From positions 9,016,364-9,080,363 of the forward strand of contig CM055113.1 in the NCBI GenBank assembly GCA_029204225.1: a DNA stretch of 64,000 nt. The letters are read 5' to 3'. Under the pieces are notes generated by a model. It did no database searches. It worked only from the letters and a program-made list of their open reading frames with translations, and was not told the DNA's origin. The stretch's first letter is position 1; every line of letters begins with the position of its first letter. Both the position numbers and the translations under genes were made by a program. Source of the stretch: Diphasiastrum complanatum. Its lineage: Eukaryota; Streptophyta; Lycopodiopsida; Lycopodiales; Lycopodiaceae. Below, piece after piece: positions 1 to 12,818 of this stretch.

Positions 1-970
1 ATCTACAATAGGAAATGAATCTTGCAAAGTTCTCAAAAATCTGTATCATAAAATATTTGACGATTTTTTATACAAGCATACATATGTAAAAGTATTTAAA
101 AAATTGAGAATTTTTTTAGAATGCAAGTTTTTTGAGGATAACTCAAAAGAGATAGTTGCTCCAAATTAACCATACCAATAAATAATCCGGTCCCAAGTGG
201 CTTTTGACACTCAAATGCTCAAGTCCCATGTTATATGTTGTAATGGCCATAGTATGTAATTTCAAGTGCGTAAACTCATTTTTAACATCTTTATGAAGGA
301 AATGGATGTGTCTCACATAACGTAATCTGTTTGCCTCCATTTTTATTTCTTAAAATTTTTCACATGCACCTTTTTTGGGATGCGGAAGGTGCATGTAAAA
401 CAAAAAATCATGGCAAAAAATAGGTTTAAAAAAAGTAAAAAAAGTTTTTACGTCGAGGAAGGTCCACGTCCTTGCTCGTTCCTCCGTGGAAAAGACCTTT
501 CACCTCCCTCGGGCTATCGCCCTCGGCTTCTCCAGCAGAACGGCCTCAGAGGGCGACCTCCCCTCCCCCCCTTAAATTTTGTTTGTATTTTGGAGGCACC
601 TCCAAAATAAAAATTTAACAACTAATAAAACTTTGACACATAGCACATGAAAATTTTGGTACAATGTGCAAATTTGTTTTTTCTTTTATTATTATTTTAT
701 TTTACCAAATGTGCACGTAGGCAATGATGGGTTGCCACATGGCACATGCACATTTTGCTAGAATGCACATTTGCTATGTGGCAGTCCACCATTGGCTACC
801 CTATATGCACAATCCAAAAAAAAAAAAGGTCAGACCTTCTGCCTTTGTCAGCCGGGCCCTTAGTGTAGCACAAGCATCCCAAAGGCAGCCGGGAACCACG
901 ACTTAGCATCCCAGCCTTCAAGTCTTGCCAACCAAACCCACTTGACATATAAGCAACCAACTCGCCAACA
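1..970. other. AT-rich non-coding DNA, no gene recognised
   Basis: No frame here resembles a known protein. The stretch is AT-rich apart from a GC-rich patch at about 450-575. The phrase GGCACATG...CATTTTG(C)TA recurs around 625-770, suggesting old local duplication. No LTR, tRNA box or splice-supported exon was seen. Confidence 0.5.
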
Positions 971-1275
971 AAGATCAGACTTAACCAACTTGAAGCTCCA
1001 AAACCAACATTGAGATCCAACCTGGCGCCATGCCAGATCGGGGGTCCCGATGTGGGTGACTTCCCTCCGCGCTAGCCGCCCGACATACATCAAACTTAAC
1101 TAACTCGAAGCTTCGTTACAAACGAGCAACATCCATTCCAAGCAAGCGGTCTGACTTACATCAGACTTAACCAACTGAAAGCTTCGTCACGAGCGCTGGA
1201 AGCCAACCTGGTGCCACGCCAGACTGGACAGCCATAAACAGGTAACTTCCACCCAAGCAAGCCATCCAACTCAGC
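970..1275. repeat. degenerate ~100-base tandem repeat
   Basis: Three diverged copies start near 976, 1090 and 1163. Each opens with a form of AGACTTAACCAACT-GAAGCT. The first and third continue into CCAACCTGG(C/T)GCCA(T/C)GCCAGA. The middle copy is shortened. The region is more GC-rich than its flanks. It may be part of an old LTR, but no partner copy is in the window. Confidence 0.55.
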
Positions 1276-1377
1276 CGACAGGTTAGAGCCCATTCCCCAA
1301 GAGCTTAACCCATTCACGTTCATGCAAGGAACACTCAGAACCACAAGCCGCGACAAATATGGAGACAACCAGTTCCT

Positions 1378-1451
1378 GGACCGAATGGTCCCGACAGCAT
1401 ACCGTTGGCGCCACGGACCGAATGGTCCCGACGGCATACCGCTGGCGTCCC
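1378..1451. repeat. 37-base tandem duplication (2 copies)
   Basis: Copies at 1378-1414 and 1415-1451 begin GGACCGAATGGTCCCGAC and differ at only a few positions. Each contains the inverted-repeat-like core GGACCGAATGGTCC. Confidence 0.8.
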
Positions 1452-1599
1452 GGGATACGACCCTCAGCTATGTGCCAAATTAAAAAGTTTGAAGCGGCCT
1501 TACAACTGGCGCTTTTACCGAACACTGAAACCCAGAAGGTAATCAGAGTCAGTTTGAGGAAATCCCACTTTATTGATGTTACATTTCAAGTGTGTGACC

Positions 1600-2830
1600 G
1601 ACCCTAGTCTCCGGGGCGCTGGCATGCCAAGGCGAGTGCCAAGACAACATTCCAGCAAGGGAGGCTGAGACTTGGTTGGAGCTCGTCCTGAGTCACAACC
1701 CGCACTCCCCTATAGTATTGGTGGGATTCGCCACCTCCCCTCATACCAAGTACTCTACCCAGGCTGGTAAAGCAAGTTTTCTCTCTCTAGAAAGTCATTT
1801 TCTCTCTCTAGAATTTACTGATGTCCAAGCTTCCTTTAATCATGCCTAGATCGTGTGAGGTGATTGCGCATCGATCTGAGCTCTCTGGACTTATTTAAGC
1901 TACTTGGCACAATACTCAATTTACTGGCCACTTTTTATTAACATTGAAGCTGGCACACCACAAGTTGGAGGCTCAGCTCTTTGTACTGAAAAATTACATA
2001 ACTTGAAAATATTTCTTTGTCTGGGAAAAGCGTAGATTTTATATCGCTTACGTGAAACCCAAGAACCTTATTAACTGGTGACAAAGGCCATTCTGTGAAA
2101 TATTTGCCCCTGTCGCTTCTGACTTTTGACTTTGGAACTCCTTTGAGCTCCTGATTTGTCCTTGATGCACTTTGTGTTGAGCTCCTTGAGCTCCATTTGA
2201 TCAGTTCTGCACAGGTATCAAGGCTCCCTGAGCCAAAGGATTTATCGTTTGATTACCCACTTTATGGTCCACTCCGTGCCTTGTTGCTTTCGCATCTGGA
2301 TTTCTCTCCTTGTCCCAACCTGATCTTGATACTTTTCCTTCTTGGCTCTTGGGTGAAAAACCAAGGATTTTGATAGTCAAACAATGGGTTTTCGAAAAAT
2401 TTGAACAGGGTCAGAAATCGCAGAGGTGGTAGGATGAAAGATGATGTTCTGTTATGGCTGCAGATAGCCCGACGAATTCTGATATATCTGATTGGTCGAA
2501 AAAAAATGTCATTGGGTCACTTCTTTCAAAGAAAATGTCCAAGTTGACACTTTTGTTGCTTCCCCCCAGCTTGATAGGTTGCTCAGTAGCTCGTGTAGGA
2601 CCTGGAGAGAAGTCTTGTGCTGTACTGTGAAGGAAAATAGCAGGCAAGCATACACACCAGCACGTTAGTAAAAAAGAAAACAAGTAAGCTATGTAGAAAA
2701 AACTTAGAATGCAGCAACGGTGCCAATGTTGGAAGTATTTATACTTTCTACAGTCGCTAGGTCTAAAGAGAGGTTTCGTGCGTAGTATAGTGGTAGATCG
2801 GTCGTCCACCTTCTAAGTTCTACAAAGCTT
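1600..2830. other. gypsy-associated non-coding remnant
   Basis: No intact protein is seen. A motif at 2023-2060 (on the minus strand GGTTTCACGTAAGCG followed by ATCTACGCTTTTCC) also occurs at 18617-18651 beside gypsy integrase and at 22559-22593 downstream of a CCHC fragment. This links the stretch to a minus-strand gypsy element whose coding part is absent. An open frame at 2411-2809 (minus) has no recognisable features and is probably chance. Confidence 0.4.
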
Positions 2831-3530
2831 AACAGCTGTGAAATAAAAACATAAATGAAAAGGGAGCACCAAGGCTTCCCAACTGGTGTTCGAAATGGAA
2901 ACTAATTAAGGTGTGGCTAAGGCGATACCCGACTAGCCACGACTTGGAAAATAAATGAACTTCCTAAGCCGATACCCAACTGGCAAGGGTCAACACTAAA
3001 TTAGGCTTGCTAAGGCTTACCCAACTATCAAACCGTAAATCTAATACTAACTCCCAAAGGAAAATGAAATATAAATTGCGGCTAACTAATAATCAACAAA
3101 TAAAGCATGCCACAATAATCCAATGAAAGGAGGCAAGAGGAGGCCCGAGCACTTTCACTCAAGCTATGCACCTTCCAATGGGAACACAAATGAAATAGCA
3201 AGATAATCTTAACAGAGATAGCAATTTAGCATAATCTCAAAAGTGTTATTTTACAAGGGAAATTGACTCTCTTCTTATAGCAAGAAGGGCTTTCCATAAG
3301 CTTCTACTAACTTATGGGATTAGTTTCTAAAATTTGCCATTCTAAGGCTTCTAAACTTCTCAACTCCTAACTTAGAAAGCCTAAGACTCTAAACTTAGAA
3401 CTCTAGATAACTTAGAATATTTTATTTTCTAAGCTTAAGTTTCTAAGTTTAAGTTTCTATCTTAAGTTTCTAAATTAGAAGTTTAGAATTTATTTAAGCT
3501 TCTACTTTGGAATTTATTTAAGCTTCTACC
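2830..3530. repeat. degenerate low-complexity repeats
   Basis: At 2880-3020 the phrase GCTAAGGC-GATACCC-AACTGGC recurs three times in diverged form. At 3340-3530 the DNA is a run of variants of TTTCTAAGCTTAAG and TTTATTTAAGCTTCTAC. No coding sequence is apparent. Confidence 0.55.
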
Positions 3531-4520
3531 CATGGTCTTTCAACACACGTGCCATAGTAGAAGTTTATTAACAAATACTCACACGTGGACTTACAATCAC
3601 ATGCCACAGTGTTTTATTTTACTTTGTTGCTAACAGTGATTTGTTTATAACGTCCTCCAATGCATCATCATTGATCATGGTGAGCATCTAACTATTCATC
3701 ATCTCTTTTTACTATTGGCCTTGGAGCCTCCTCTATATCATATGGAAAAGAGAACAAGATAATTATACAAACATTATTTGTTTAAACCTTGTTGTCATAT
3801 TCTTTCTCATAGTCCTTCCAAGTAATGTTTAGTTGCATACAAAAAATGATTGATATTTTTTTGTCTTATGTTAGTGTGGCCAAGGGAGACTACTCTCACT
3901 AGACATCCTAATTCTAGTGGATTATGATTCACACAATGTTATGGACATTATGCATTGTATTGATTCGAAGTAGTTGGTTTGATGGAATCTTGTGAATTGC
4001 ACCTTCACTTTCTATTTGTTTTTAAGAATAGAGCATACTCTATAAGCATAAATAGCCATCCAAATGATGGCCAAATTGAGTTGGACCAAGATTACTTAGG
4101 ATATATAATGATGAGACCCTATTTCTCCAAATGTAATTGGCTGTAGTTTTCAACTTTGAGAATACTTAGCCCTTACACATGTGCCTCTAAACACACACTT
4201 TCTAGAAAGACCTTTTGGATTAAAAAATGACCTATATTTGTCAGCCATATGATAGACGTTATTTAGGTCCTTTCATACCAATAAAATGTTTACACATGTT
4301 TGGCAATGGTCCATTGACATGGCACATCCAATGATCATTTTTTTATCAGGCCATAGCCTCACATACTTATCGCTAATGCTAACTCTAATATAACCCTATG
4401 GTGCACTTGTCTTATTCATTACCAACATACATGATCCCACACATATACTTCTCTTCGTCGTCCAAAATAACATAGTTATACTTTGGAGTCAAACCTTCTT
4501 CTATGTCTTGTTTTCACCAA
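3530..4520. other. no recognisable feature
   Basis: AT-rich DNA with frequent stops in all frames; no repeat boundary, promoter or exon could be supported. Confidence 0.5.
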
Positions 4521-5010
4521 TGGGTGCAATAAACACGTTTTTGTCTTTCTAGTAACTAGTTGGGCCAACACTAGTTGGTGGGACACTTAACCAACTACTT
4601 TCAATGTTACATATGAGGTTTGCACATTTCCTCGAAATTTAAAAGAATGTGTGCTTATCAAAAACATGTACATTTGAAAGGTAGTTTGTTTGTAATCTAA
4701 AATTTATTTTTCATCCAAAAAAATTGTGAAATGAATATTATAGAACGGAATGGGTGCAATAAACATTGTAAACTTGTTTTTGTCTTTTTAGTAGCTAGTA
4801 GGGCCAACACTAGTTGGCATATTTGACCATCTACTTTCAATGTTACATTTGAAGTTTGCATTTTTCTTATTGAGGTTTGCTCATTTTTCAATGTTGCATT
4901 TGAAGTTTGCATTTTTCTATTGAGGTTTGCACATTTATTTGAAGTTTGAATTAATGTGTTTATTAGAAACCTGTACGTTTGAAGGGTGGCATGTTTTGAT
5001 TGTAAACATC
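4521..5010. repeat. diverged ~230-base tandem duplication with inner 51-base duplication
   Basis: The block starting TGGGTGCAATAAACA at 4521 recurs at 4751. Both copies run through GGGCCAACACTAGTTGG, CTTTCAATGTTACAT and GTTTGAAAGG/GTTTGAAGGG. The second copy is longer because a 51-base piece (4837-4887) is repeated directly at 4888-4937. Confidence 0.75.
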
Positions 5011-6335
5011 ATTGTTCATTTGAAAAATTTACGGACGGCGATGGAGGGCATATTAAACAATAAAAACTTGAAATATGCCTTTAGAAATGTCTTAAACTTT
5101 CTACTTATGGCTATAATCCCAATTTCCCTATGTATATAAGCAACAGGAGCTACAAGAATCAATCTTTGACCCTATTAAACCCAAGGGCAAAGTGCGATGT
5201 AGGCAAGATTAGTGAGTCTAATCTAAATGGATTAAACCTTTTTTTGCTCACAAATAGAGGCCCTTTTTTTTTTTTAAGTCTGTAAAGGGCCTAATAGTGA
5301 CATTACAACTTTCTAGATCATTTTTTTAGGATCTACTTGAAAATTGGAGTCTTGTAGGTAGAAGACTAGATTGTTGAGACAATAGCATGTTCATAAACCC
5401 AACAACTACTCTCCAACTTGGAAACAACAATGAGGGATGTTGTGGAAAATAATTGTACAGAAATAAATGGGCCCACCAAAAATTACTTTTTTTTTTTGAG
5501 GTTAAATCAGGTGCGAGGGTCATGGCATTCTGCGTGTGTAAGCCTACAAGCAACGAGCACATTTGTAAAGTGTAAAATATTGTAACTTAGAATAAAATAG
5601 ACCTGGGCCTTGTAAATAAAATAATAGGAAAAAGCTCAAAGTCTAAGTTATATAGTTCTAAGTTTGAGTCAAAGTCAAATGGTGGTACTTTGTGCACCAT
5701 TAGATCTTTTGCGTTTCCTTGAAGGGTTTGGATTTCAATCCTTGCAACTTTCAATAGCCAATAATAACAAAGGGGCAAGGCCCTCCCCAAGAATAAAAAT
5801 GCACCTCTTGTACATATTTTTCATGCTTAATTGAGAGGAGAAAACTCTACCACTTTGGAGATTTGAAGAATCCTCATGTGCTTTTTCTCATATTTCTAAT
5901 GTCTTTATAGCTTCGAGATGAATATTTCTGAATCAAATTTTGTTGTTGCTCTTTGTGAGAAATTGTCAACTAGTTTGATATTTTGGACATATTTGTTTAT
6001 TTGGCAATTGAGGCCGATTTTCATATTAGACTTAGAGTTTCACTTTTCAAAGTTATATTAGTCTAAAAGCATTTGAATTACCACTTTAAAAAAGTGAGAA
6101 AAATAGTAGGAGGTCTTGAGCTTGGTTTATGAAGTATCTTCCAACCTCTAGTAAGATATAATGGAGAGGCATTCTCGGAGGGCCTGAAAACGGTTTGGTC
6201 TACGATGTAGAAAGCCTGCAAAAAATACAGTTCAAATTAAATGTCAAATAGAATATCAAAAAAGTTTTCATGCAATGTAAAATTGAGGGCCTAACATAGA
6301 ATGTTTATAGCACATATTTATATACATATATGTAA
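5010..6335. other. no recognisable gene
   Basis: AT-rich DNA. A fragment near 5528-5560 (CTGCGTGTGTAAGCC...GAGCACA) resembles sequences at 8815-8850 and, inverted, at 18375-18410, suggesting an old LTR scrap. Short open frames here show no protein similarity. Confidence 0.4.
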
Positions 6336-6337
6336 TA

Positions 6338-6345
6338 TATGGCAG

Positions 6346-6389
<44 letters not shown>

Positions 6390-6451
6390 GAATATAAATT
6401 AAAATATATATCCTCAGAACCTCCCGCCGCGGTGAGTTTTGAATTTTTTTT

Positions 6452-6488
<37 letters not shown>

Positions 6489-6622
6489 ATATATATACTA
6501 ATATAGATATACAATATGCATATATAAAAACAAAAGGATATAAGATACATAATTGTGTATATATATAAGATACAATTATATATCGTTTGTATAAGATATA
6601 ATTATATATATGTGATATATAC

Positions 6623-6662
<40 letters not shown>
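6338..6662. repeat. TA and CA microsatellites
   Basis: TA dinucleotide runs at about 6348-6386 and 6455-6484, then a CA run at about 6632-6662. Long Tyr/Ile-rich frames here are products of the dinucleotide runs, not genes. Confidence 0.95.
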
Positions 6663-6666
<4 letters not shown>

Positions 6667-6945
6667 AAATAATTCAATAAAAAATGGACCTCCCGCTGCG
6701 GCGGGAGATTCTGAGTTTTTTTTAATTTAGCTCAGAAAATGAGGAACTCGGAATCTCCCGCCGCGGGCGAGGTTCTAATTTAATTTTTTCAAGTTCAGAA
6801 AATGAAAAATGGAGAACTCAGAAAATGGAAAATGGAGAACTCAAAATCTCCCGCCACGACAGGAGGTTCTGATTTTTTCTTTCTTAACTCAGAAAATGGA
6901 AAATGGGGAACTCAAAACCTCTTGCCGCGGAGGGAGGTTCTAAAT
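6416..6945. repeat. dispersed GC-rich hairpin repeats (5 copies here, 1 at 8142)
   Basis: GC-rich palindromes in AT-rich DNA lie at 6416-6442, 6688-6712, 6751-6776, 6845-6872 and 6916-6941. They are variants of AGAACCTCCCGCC-NN-GGCGGGAGGTTCT. From 6688 the copies sit in degenerate ~85-100-base units with a linker like ACTCAGAAAATGGAAAATGG and a T-run after the hairpin. The cleanest copy, at 8142-8169, has perfect 13-base arms around a 2-base centre. Confidence 0.85.
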
Positions 6946-7359
6946 TTTTTTTCATGAAAAAAAATCCATTTGATAACTTCAGTATAAATTTATAACTTAT
7001 GTCTCTTCAAAATCGAACGAAAAATACCATTGATTTAGACTTTTCCTTGCAAGTAAATCGATGCTTCCAAACTTGTATTATGGAGGTATGCTTAGAATAC
7101 TCAGAATTAAAACGAGAATGTGAAGTGTAAGGAGGGGAGGGGTTTTACTTATACTTTTTTTTGATGGATAGAAGTATTTGGTACTTATGTGATATATCAT
7201 TTGCCACATGTCACTGCCTTATCCCGCAGAGCTATTTCAACATCTCGTATATTTCAAAAACATACATTTTTATGTAATAGATAACGGGCCTGGGTAGCCC
7301 CGTTCTGGTTTTTATTGGGTCGTGGGCGAGCTCGTGAGGGCGATTCCATGGCTCAATAA

Positions 7360-8345
<986 letters not shown>

Positions 8346-9169
8346 GTGTAATCCACCTTAAAATATTTATCATAGAGGATAAATGCATAATCGAACATTT
8401 GTATAACCTATGCTTTGAAACATCTTAGCAAAGAAAGGAGAGATGGAGGAGGATTTACGTTCAAAGAATTCTTGAAAATACATTCTAAGCAATACACATC
8501 ATTTGGATAAAGATAAAATACATTTTTGAATACGTGTAAATAAAAAGAGTTTCAAAACATCGTAGAGATGTCATCACTTAAATCTAATACCATTACCTGG
8601 CTATACACCAGGCTATCTAACATTGCTGCTGTTCCTATAAACATATCTTAAATTAGTAAGTAGCAAATCTACATCTAAGAGCAAACGAAATCTCTGTGGA
8701 GATGCGGCAACGATTCTCTCATCACTAATCAGATAACAAATATACAGCTCTGTTGGAGGGTTTGCGGATCCCAAGGCAACCCTAATTCTAGTTAATAAGT
8801 ATGAGAGATTTGGCACCTTGCGTGTGTAAGTCCAACCCAATGATCACATAGTTATCTGATTGATTAGTTAAGAGTTAATAAAAGAACTTTAGGCCTTTTT
8901 GCGGGACTTTTAATGTCGCAGGGCCTAAATGTCAAGTTAGTAAATAAAGTTGGGTTTCCCTCCAATTTTGATGGTTTCCACACTTTTTTAAATCTGAATA
9001 AAAAGAGATCCCAAGGGTCGATTTGTAGTGGGTTTCTTTCTTTGCCTAGCCTGAATCCAGGATCTAGTCAATCTAGCATCAAAGAGACGGAGTTAGTTGT
9101 CACGCGTAGGTTCGTTCCCATGAGAGCAATAGTATAGTTCAGATTTCAACATGAATGGAGGATCTAACA
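8346..9169. other. non-coding DNA with possible old LTR scrap
   Basis: No protein similarity is seen. CTTGCGTGTGTAAGTCC...CAACCCAATGATCACA near 8818-8850 resembles 5528 and the minus strand near 18375-18410. A second phrase near 9100 (GTTCGTTCCCATGAGAGCAA) resembles 17748. These suggest remains of an LTR, but no boundaries could be drawn. Confidence 0.35.
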
Positions 9170-9484
9170 CTAGATCTTGGTTTTGGAGCAATTCTAGTCT
9201 ATTCTCTCTATTTGTCTTGTGTTTTTATGCATTGATTGGGTTCTAAGCTTAGTATACTTTATTCTCAGCCTAATTTCCGTACTTTGACAGGTTTTCACAC
9301 GTGTGAAACCAGAAAGTACAAGTTTTGATCAATAATGATTGTTCTTGTTAGATTTATTCATTTAGATTTGATCTAAATGCTATCTAATCTTGTGTAGATT
9401 GATAGGTTGATCTAATCTAACATCCAATCACACTTGTGGATCTGATTCAGATCTATTCTTGGTCCATTTTTCTGTACTTTGACA
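9170..9484 (+). repeat. left LTR, 5'-truncated (U3 missing)
   Basis: Matches only the last 315 bases of the 850-base right LTR. The truncation point corresponds to about 40 bases after the TATA-like TATATATGG of the right LTR, near where transcription would start. Contains the 16-base palindrome TTTCACACGTGTGAAA at 9293-9308. Confidence 0.85.
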
Positions 9485-9498
9485 TGATATCAGAGCAA
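9485..9498 (+). other. primer binding site, initiator Met tRNA type
   Basis: TGATATCAGAGCAA immediately follows the left LTR and differs by one base over the core from TGGTATCAGAGC, the usual site complementary to the 3' end of initiator Met tRNA in plant copia elements. Confidence 0.8.
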
Positions 9499-10926
9499 GT
9501 ACAAGTGCATTTAAGGCATTGATCTAAACTATACCCAAATTGGCAAGTTTTTGGAAACAAGCTAATATTGAGGTAGCGAGATTGAATAAATAGCTAGAAC
9601 CATCATATTTGTACCAAATCTTGCTGTGGGATGAAGGTGTACTTTCCACACATGTGGGGCTGTACAAGACCTGTTTTGGACCATAAAATTCAGTTTGTGC
9701 ATTTTGAGCTTCATACACCCAATTTTGAGTCAATATAGTGCATTTTTCAAGCTTTCACTTGCATTGTTTTTATTCCATTGATTTGTTCTTGGTTTAGATC
9801 AATCATATAGATGGATTAAAGCTTGTTTACAGTACATTTAAGTTGATTCTCTTATTTTTTGAGTGTACATTGAGGTTGAGAGAGAAAGAGTGCTATAAAC
9901 CAAAGATTAAGGAGTGATTTGCAAGGGGAGAGATTGAAATCCATTATACCTTCATTCTAGATTTGTTCAAGAGTGAAAGGGCTGAGTCTAGAAGCATCTA
10001 AATGCTAGAAGACACTCTTGGATCAGTCCTCCAAGTGAAATCTTAGTGAATTTCTAAAGCACAAACACTCATAAAGGCAAAATCTACCAATACAAGTGAT
10101 AAGAATTGTTGGCAAGTACTAGGAGAAAAATTTGAGATCCAAGTCACATTGTTCATCCCTACTCAAGTGTGTGAGTGTGTTTTTTACTTTAATTAAAGTC
10201 ATAAATGTGAGTGAGGCATATGTGTTGTGGTTGATCCAAAATTTTCAAGAGATCCTTCTTTTGTAGAGGGCAAGAACTAGTAACTCAATTCTTAACTTTG
10301 GTGGAAAAATTGTCTTATTCATTGTGATCAGATCTTGCTAAGTGGAATTAGCTCTTTGTAAGCACATATCTTAGTGAGAGAGAAGCATCACATTTCTGAA
10401 AATTTGAATTTCATTACAACTCTAAAGAGGTAGAGTCATTGGTACTTGGTGGAGTCCAATAGGGGTGAATGAATTCAATTTTTTGAGCAAAACTTTGACA
10501 TTATATGTATGAAACTCAAATAAGTTCTATTCACTTTCTTTGTGAGAGTGTGAGGGTCAAGTTGTGATCCCATTGGGAGTCTAGAACAGGGAGGAGTCCA
10601 TATTTGAGTGTTCATGGGATCTTTGTGAATCTCTAGATGTCTAATTTTTAAGCTTGCTGAAAAATTGACATAGATTGTTATCAAACCATTCCACGTCCAT
10701 TCCAGTGTTTTGATCTGATTTTTGTGATTTGATAGAGTGCTTTTGTCTTAGTGATCAAAGCAAAGATTAGTTTCCAATTGACTAGGTTGAATGAGATATG
10801 ATTCAAAATTTGTGGTCTAGATCTTGTGTAGATCCTTCTAGATTGTTGAATGTGTTCAAATCTAGTTTCTTGAGAGTCACAAATTACATTTTGAAAAGTC
10901 ATATCACTAGGTTTTACTTCCTCATC
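9499..10926 (+). other. long untranslated leader of the non-autonomous element
   Basis: About 1.4 kb between primer site and the first well-placed ATG. No gag-like frame was recognised. It may hold packaging or dimerisation signals, which cannot be read directly. Confidence 0.5.
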
Positions 10927-12684
10927 ATGGCATCAATAGGTGGCAACCTATTGAAGGCAAGTAAGGATCCTAAATGCAACCTTTGTGGCAAGAGAGATCA
11001 TTTTGTCTCAAGATGCTACAAAATGAAGACCAATCCATCCAAGGAGAACCAAAGCAAGGGGGGCGAGGTGAAGGATGGAGCTTCAATTTCAAAGTGCAAA
11101 GGAAAGAAGGACAAATCCAAGGATTTCAAACCTTTAGAAGTTTTTCATTTGGAAGTGCATTGTTTGGTTCAAGATGCAAAGATAAATGTCACTTTCATTA
11201 ATGTCACTTGGATTTATTTCATGTCCTTGGAAAGCATTTTGCTGAGAACTTTAGAAAAGTTTAAATTTATTGTTATGATCCAAGAGAAACCAAGAAAGAT
11301 TGAGGAGCAATCACAAAATGAAAATAGTTCCATTTATGCTCTCATGACCTCTTATGAAGAACTATTTTGCTTTGAAGAGATTTTTGTATCTCAAAGCTGG
11401 ATTAAGGCAATACTAGTTGAGTGTGATGCCTTAATAGATAGCAAAGCATGTTTTCCGTGTAAAATTACATTGAATATGAAGTCAAGGAAATGGAAATGTC
11501 TTCATAATGTATTTTTTGTTGGTTTCAATAAGATCATGAATGATGTGTTCATTCATAATGTTGAAGATTGTAAATTTTCAATTCTAAAGGCAAGTTGTAA
11601 ACTTCTTATGAGAATAAGTGAAGCATCCAAAGTGGACACTTATATCCATAAGCAAGTAGTTAGCCTTATTGAGATGGAAATACTTCTTGATTTCAATATT
11701 AGAAAAATCATGCCAAGTTGTGGCTATTTTTGGACTTATGTTTCTAGCATAAGTAATGTTGATGATCACATGAAGCACACATTATATGATCATGTTTGTT
11801 GTGATCATTTTGAGACATGGAGGTCTCAGATTTCCATCAAGGAGGAGCACCAAGAAGTTGATCTTGAGGAGTCATCTCGAGGTTCAAGTGTGCCAAGGAT
11901 TGAGGAGGAGAGTCCTTCTCAAGTTATGATTCCAAGAAGAATATCAAGAGACATGGTTGAGCTCATATGGCTCACATTTCAAGAGAAAGAGGAGCACATT
12001 TCAAGTAGTATACATCTCATGGTTGCTTCTCTTATGTCATTTGGTGAATCAATTTGCTTTAGTGAGACTTTTGCATTTCAAAGTTGGAGTAAAGCAATAC
12101 TAGTTGAGTATAGTGTCTCTCTTGAGAACATAGTTGATATTCTTAATAATATGAAATTGATTTTAGATCAATTAGAAAGCAAATGGTTATTTCATCAAAT
12201 GTATGCTCTTGAGTCTTGCAAGAGCATGAGTGAGTTGTCCACTCATCCTGTGAAAATTTGTCTTTATTCATGTATTGAGGCAAATTGTAAACTCTTTATG
12301 AGAGAAAGTGAATCATCCTCTAAGGAAACTTATCTCCATAATGAAGTATTTAGCCTCATTAGATCTGAGATTAGCATGGTAACCAAGCATGAAGATGTGA
12401 TACAAACTCTTTGTTATTATAGCATGCATAGTCTTGCCAATGTTGATGAGCATAATCCTCGAGATCTTGGTAACATGATGTTGGATCTTTGTGATCCTCA
12501 TGAGTCAAGAAGGACTCTTTATTTTATCATGGAGTTGCAGCTATTTTCAAGGAGGAGGAGCTTTTGGATCAACCATATGCTTCAAGGATGGAACAAATCA
12601 ATGAAAGAGGTGCTAGGATGGTGCAAAGCTCTCAAGTTCATCAAAAAGTTCAACATCAAAGAGGCACTGTCATGGATATGGTGA
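10927..12684 (+). CDS. retrotransposon protein, CCHC knuckle plus duplicated ~230-residue unit
   Basis: The frame is open from 10798 (628 codons); I prefer the ATG at 10927 (586 codons), which opens MASIGGNLLKASKDPK just before the knuckle. The 10798 ATG is possible. Counting from 10798, residues 60-73 form a zinc knuckle, C-X2-C-X4-H-X4-C (CNLCGKRDHFVSRC), which in Gag binds element RNA. A Lys-rich stretch follows. From about residue 183 a unit is duplicated with constant spacing of 230 residues: SQSWIKAILVE versus FQSWSKAILVE, and KASCKLLMR versus EANCKLFMR. An acidic/Ser linker separates them. No protease or polymerase motif is visible. The knuckle lies near the N terminus, unlike usual Gag, where it is C-terminal. 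The function of the duplicated unit is unknown. Unbroken reading suggests recent constraint or youth. Confidence 0.75.
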   Translation: MASIGGNLLKASKDPKCNLCGKRDHFVSRCYKMKTNPSKENQSKGGEVKDGASISKCKGKKDKSKDFKPLEVFHLEVHCLVQDAKINVTFINVTWIYFMSLESILLRTLEKFKFIVMIQEKPRKIEEQSQNENSSIYALMTSYEELFCFEEIFVSQSWIKAILVECDALIDSKACFPCKITLNMKSRKWKCLHNVFFVGFNKIMNDVFIHNVEDCKFSILKASCKLLMRISEASKVDTYIHKQVVSLIEMEILLDFNIRKIMPSCGYFWTYVSSISNVDDHMKHTLYDHVCCDHFETWRSQISIKEEHQEVDLEESSRGSSVPRIEEESPSQVMIPRRISRDMVELIWLTFQEKEEHISSSIHLMVASLMSFGESICFSETFAFQSWSKAILVEYSVSLENIVDILNNMKLILDQLESKWLFHQMYALESCKSMSELSTHPVKICLYSCIEANCKLFMRESESSSKETYLHNEVFSLIRSEISMVTKHEDVIQTLCYYSMHSLANVDEHNPRDLGNMMLDLCDPHESRRTLYFIMELQLFSRRRSFWINHMLQGWNKSMKEVLGWCKALKFIKKFNIKEALSWIW

Positions 12685-12809
12685 TTTCGGATCGACATCA
12701 AGCTCATTGGCTGATCTTCACACCTTTGAACCAGCCCTTCCATATTAGAAGACCAATTCAGCCCATGGAGTCAATCTCAATATCATCATGTTTTTATCAA
12801 GTTAGTTTT

Positions 12810-12818
12810 GAGGAGGAG
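12810..12818 (+). other. polypurine tract
   Basis: GAGGAGGAG directly precedes the TGTTAG start of the right LTR, the expected site for plus-strand priming. Confidence 0.75.

Noticed and set aside
2411-2809. 132-codon minus-strand frame as a gene
   Set aside because: No recognisable motif; lies in DNA sharing a motif with gypsy non-coding regions.
6268-6663. Long Tyr/Ile-rich and Cys/Val-rich open frames over 6.3-8.2 kb
   Set aside because: They are translations of TA, CA and GT microsatellites.
6688-6945. CRISPR-like array of repeated hairpins
   Set aside because: Repeats are diverged, spacing is irregular, linkers are themselves repetitive, and the DNA is a plant nuclear genome.
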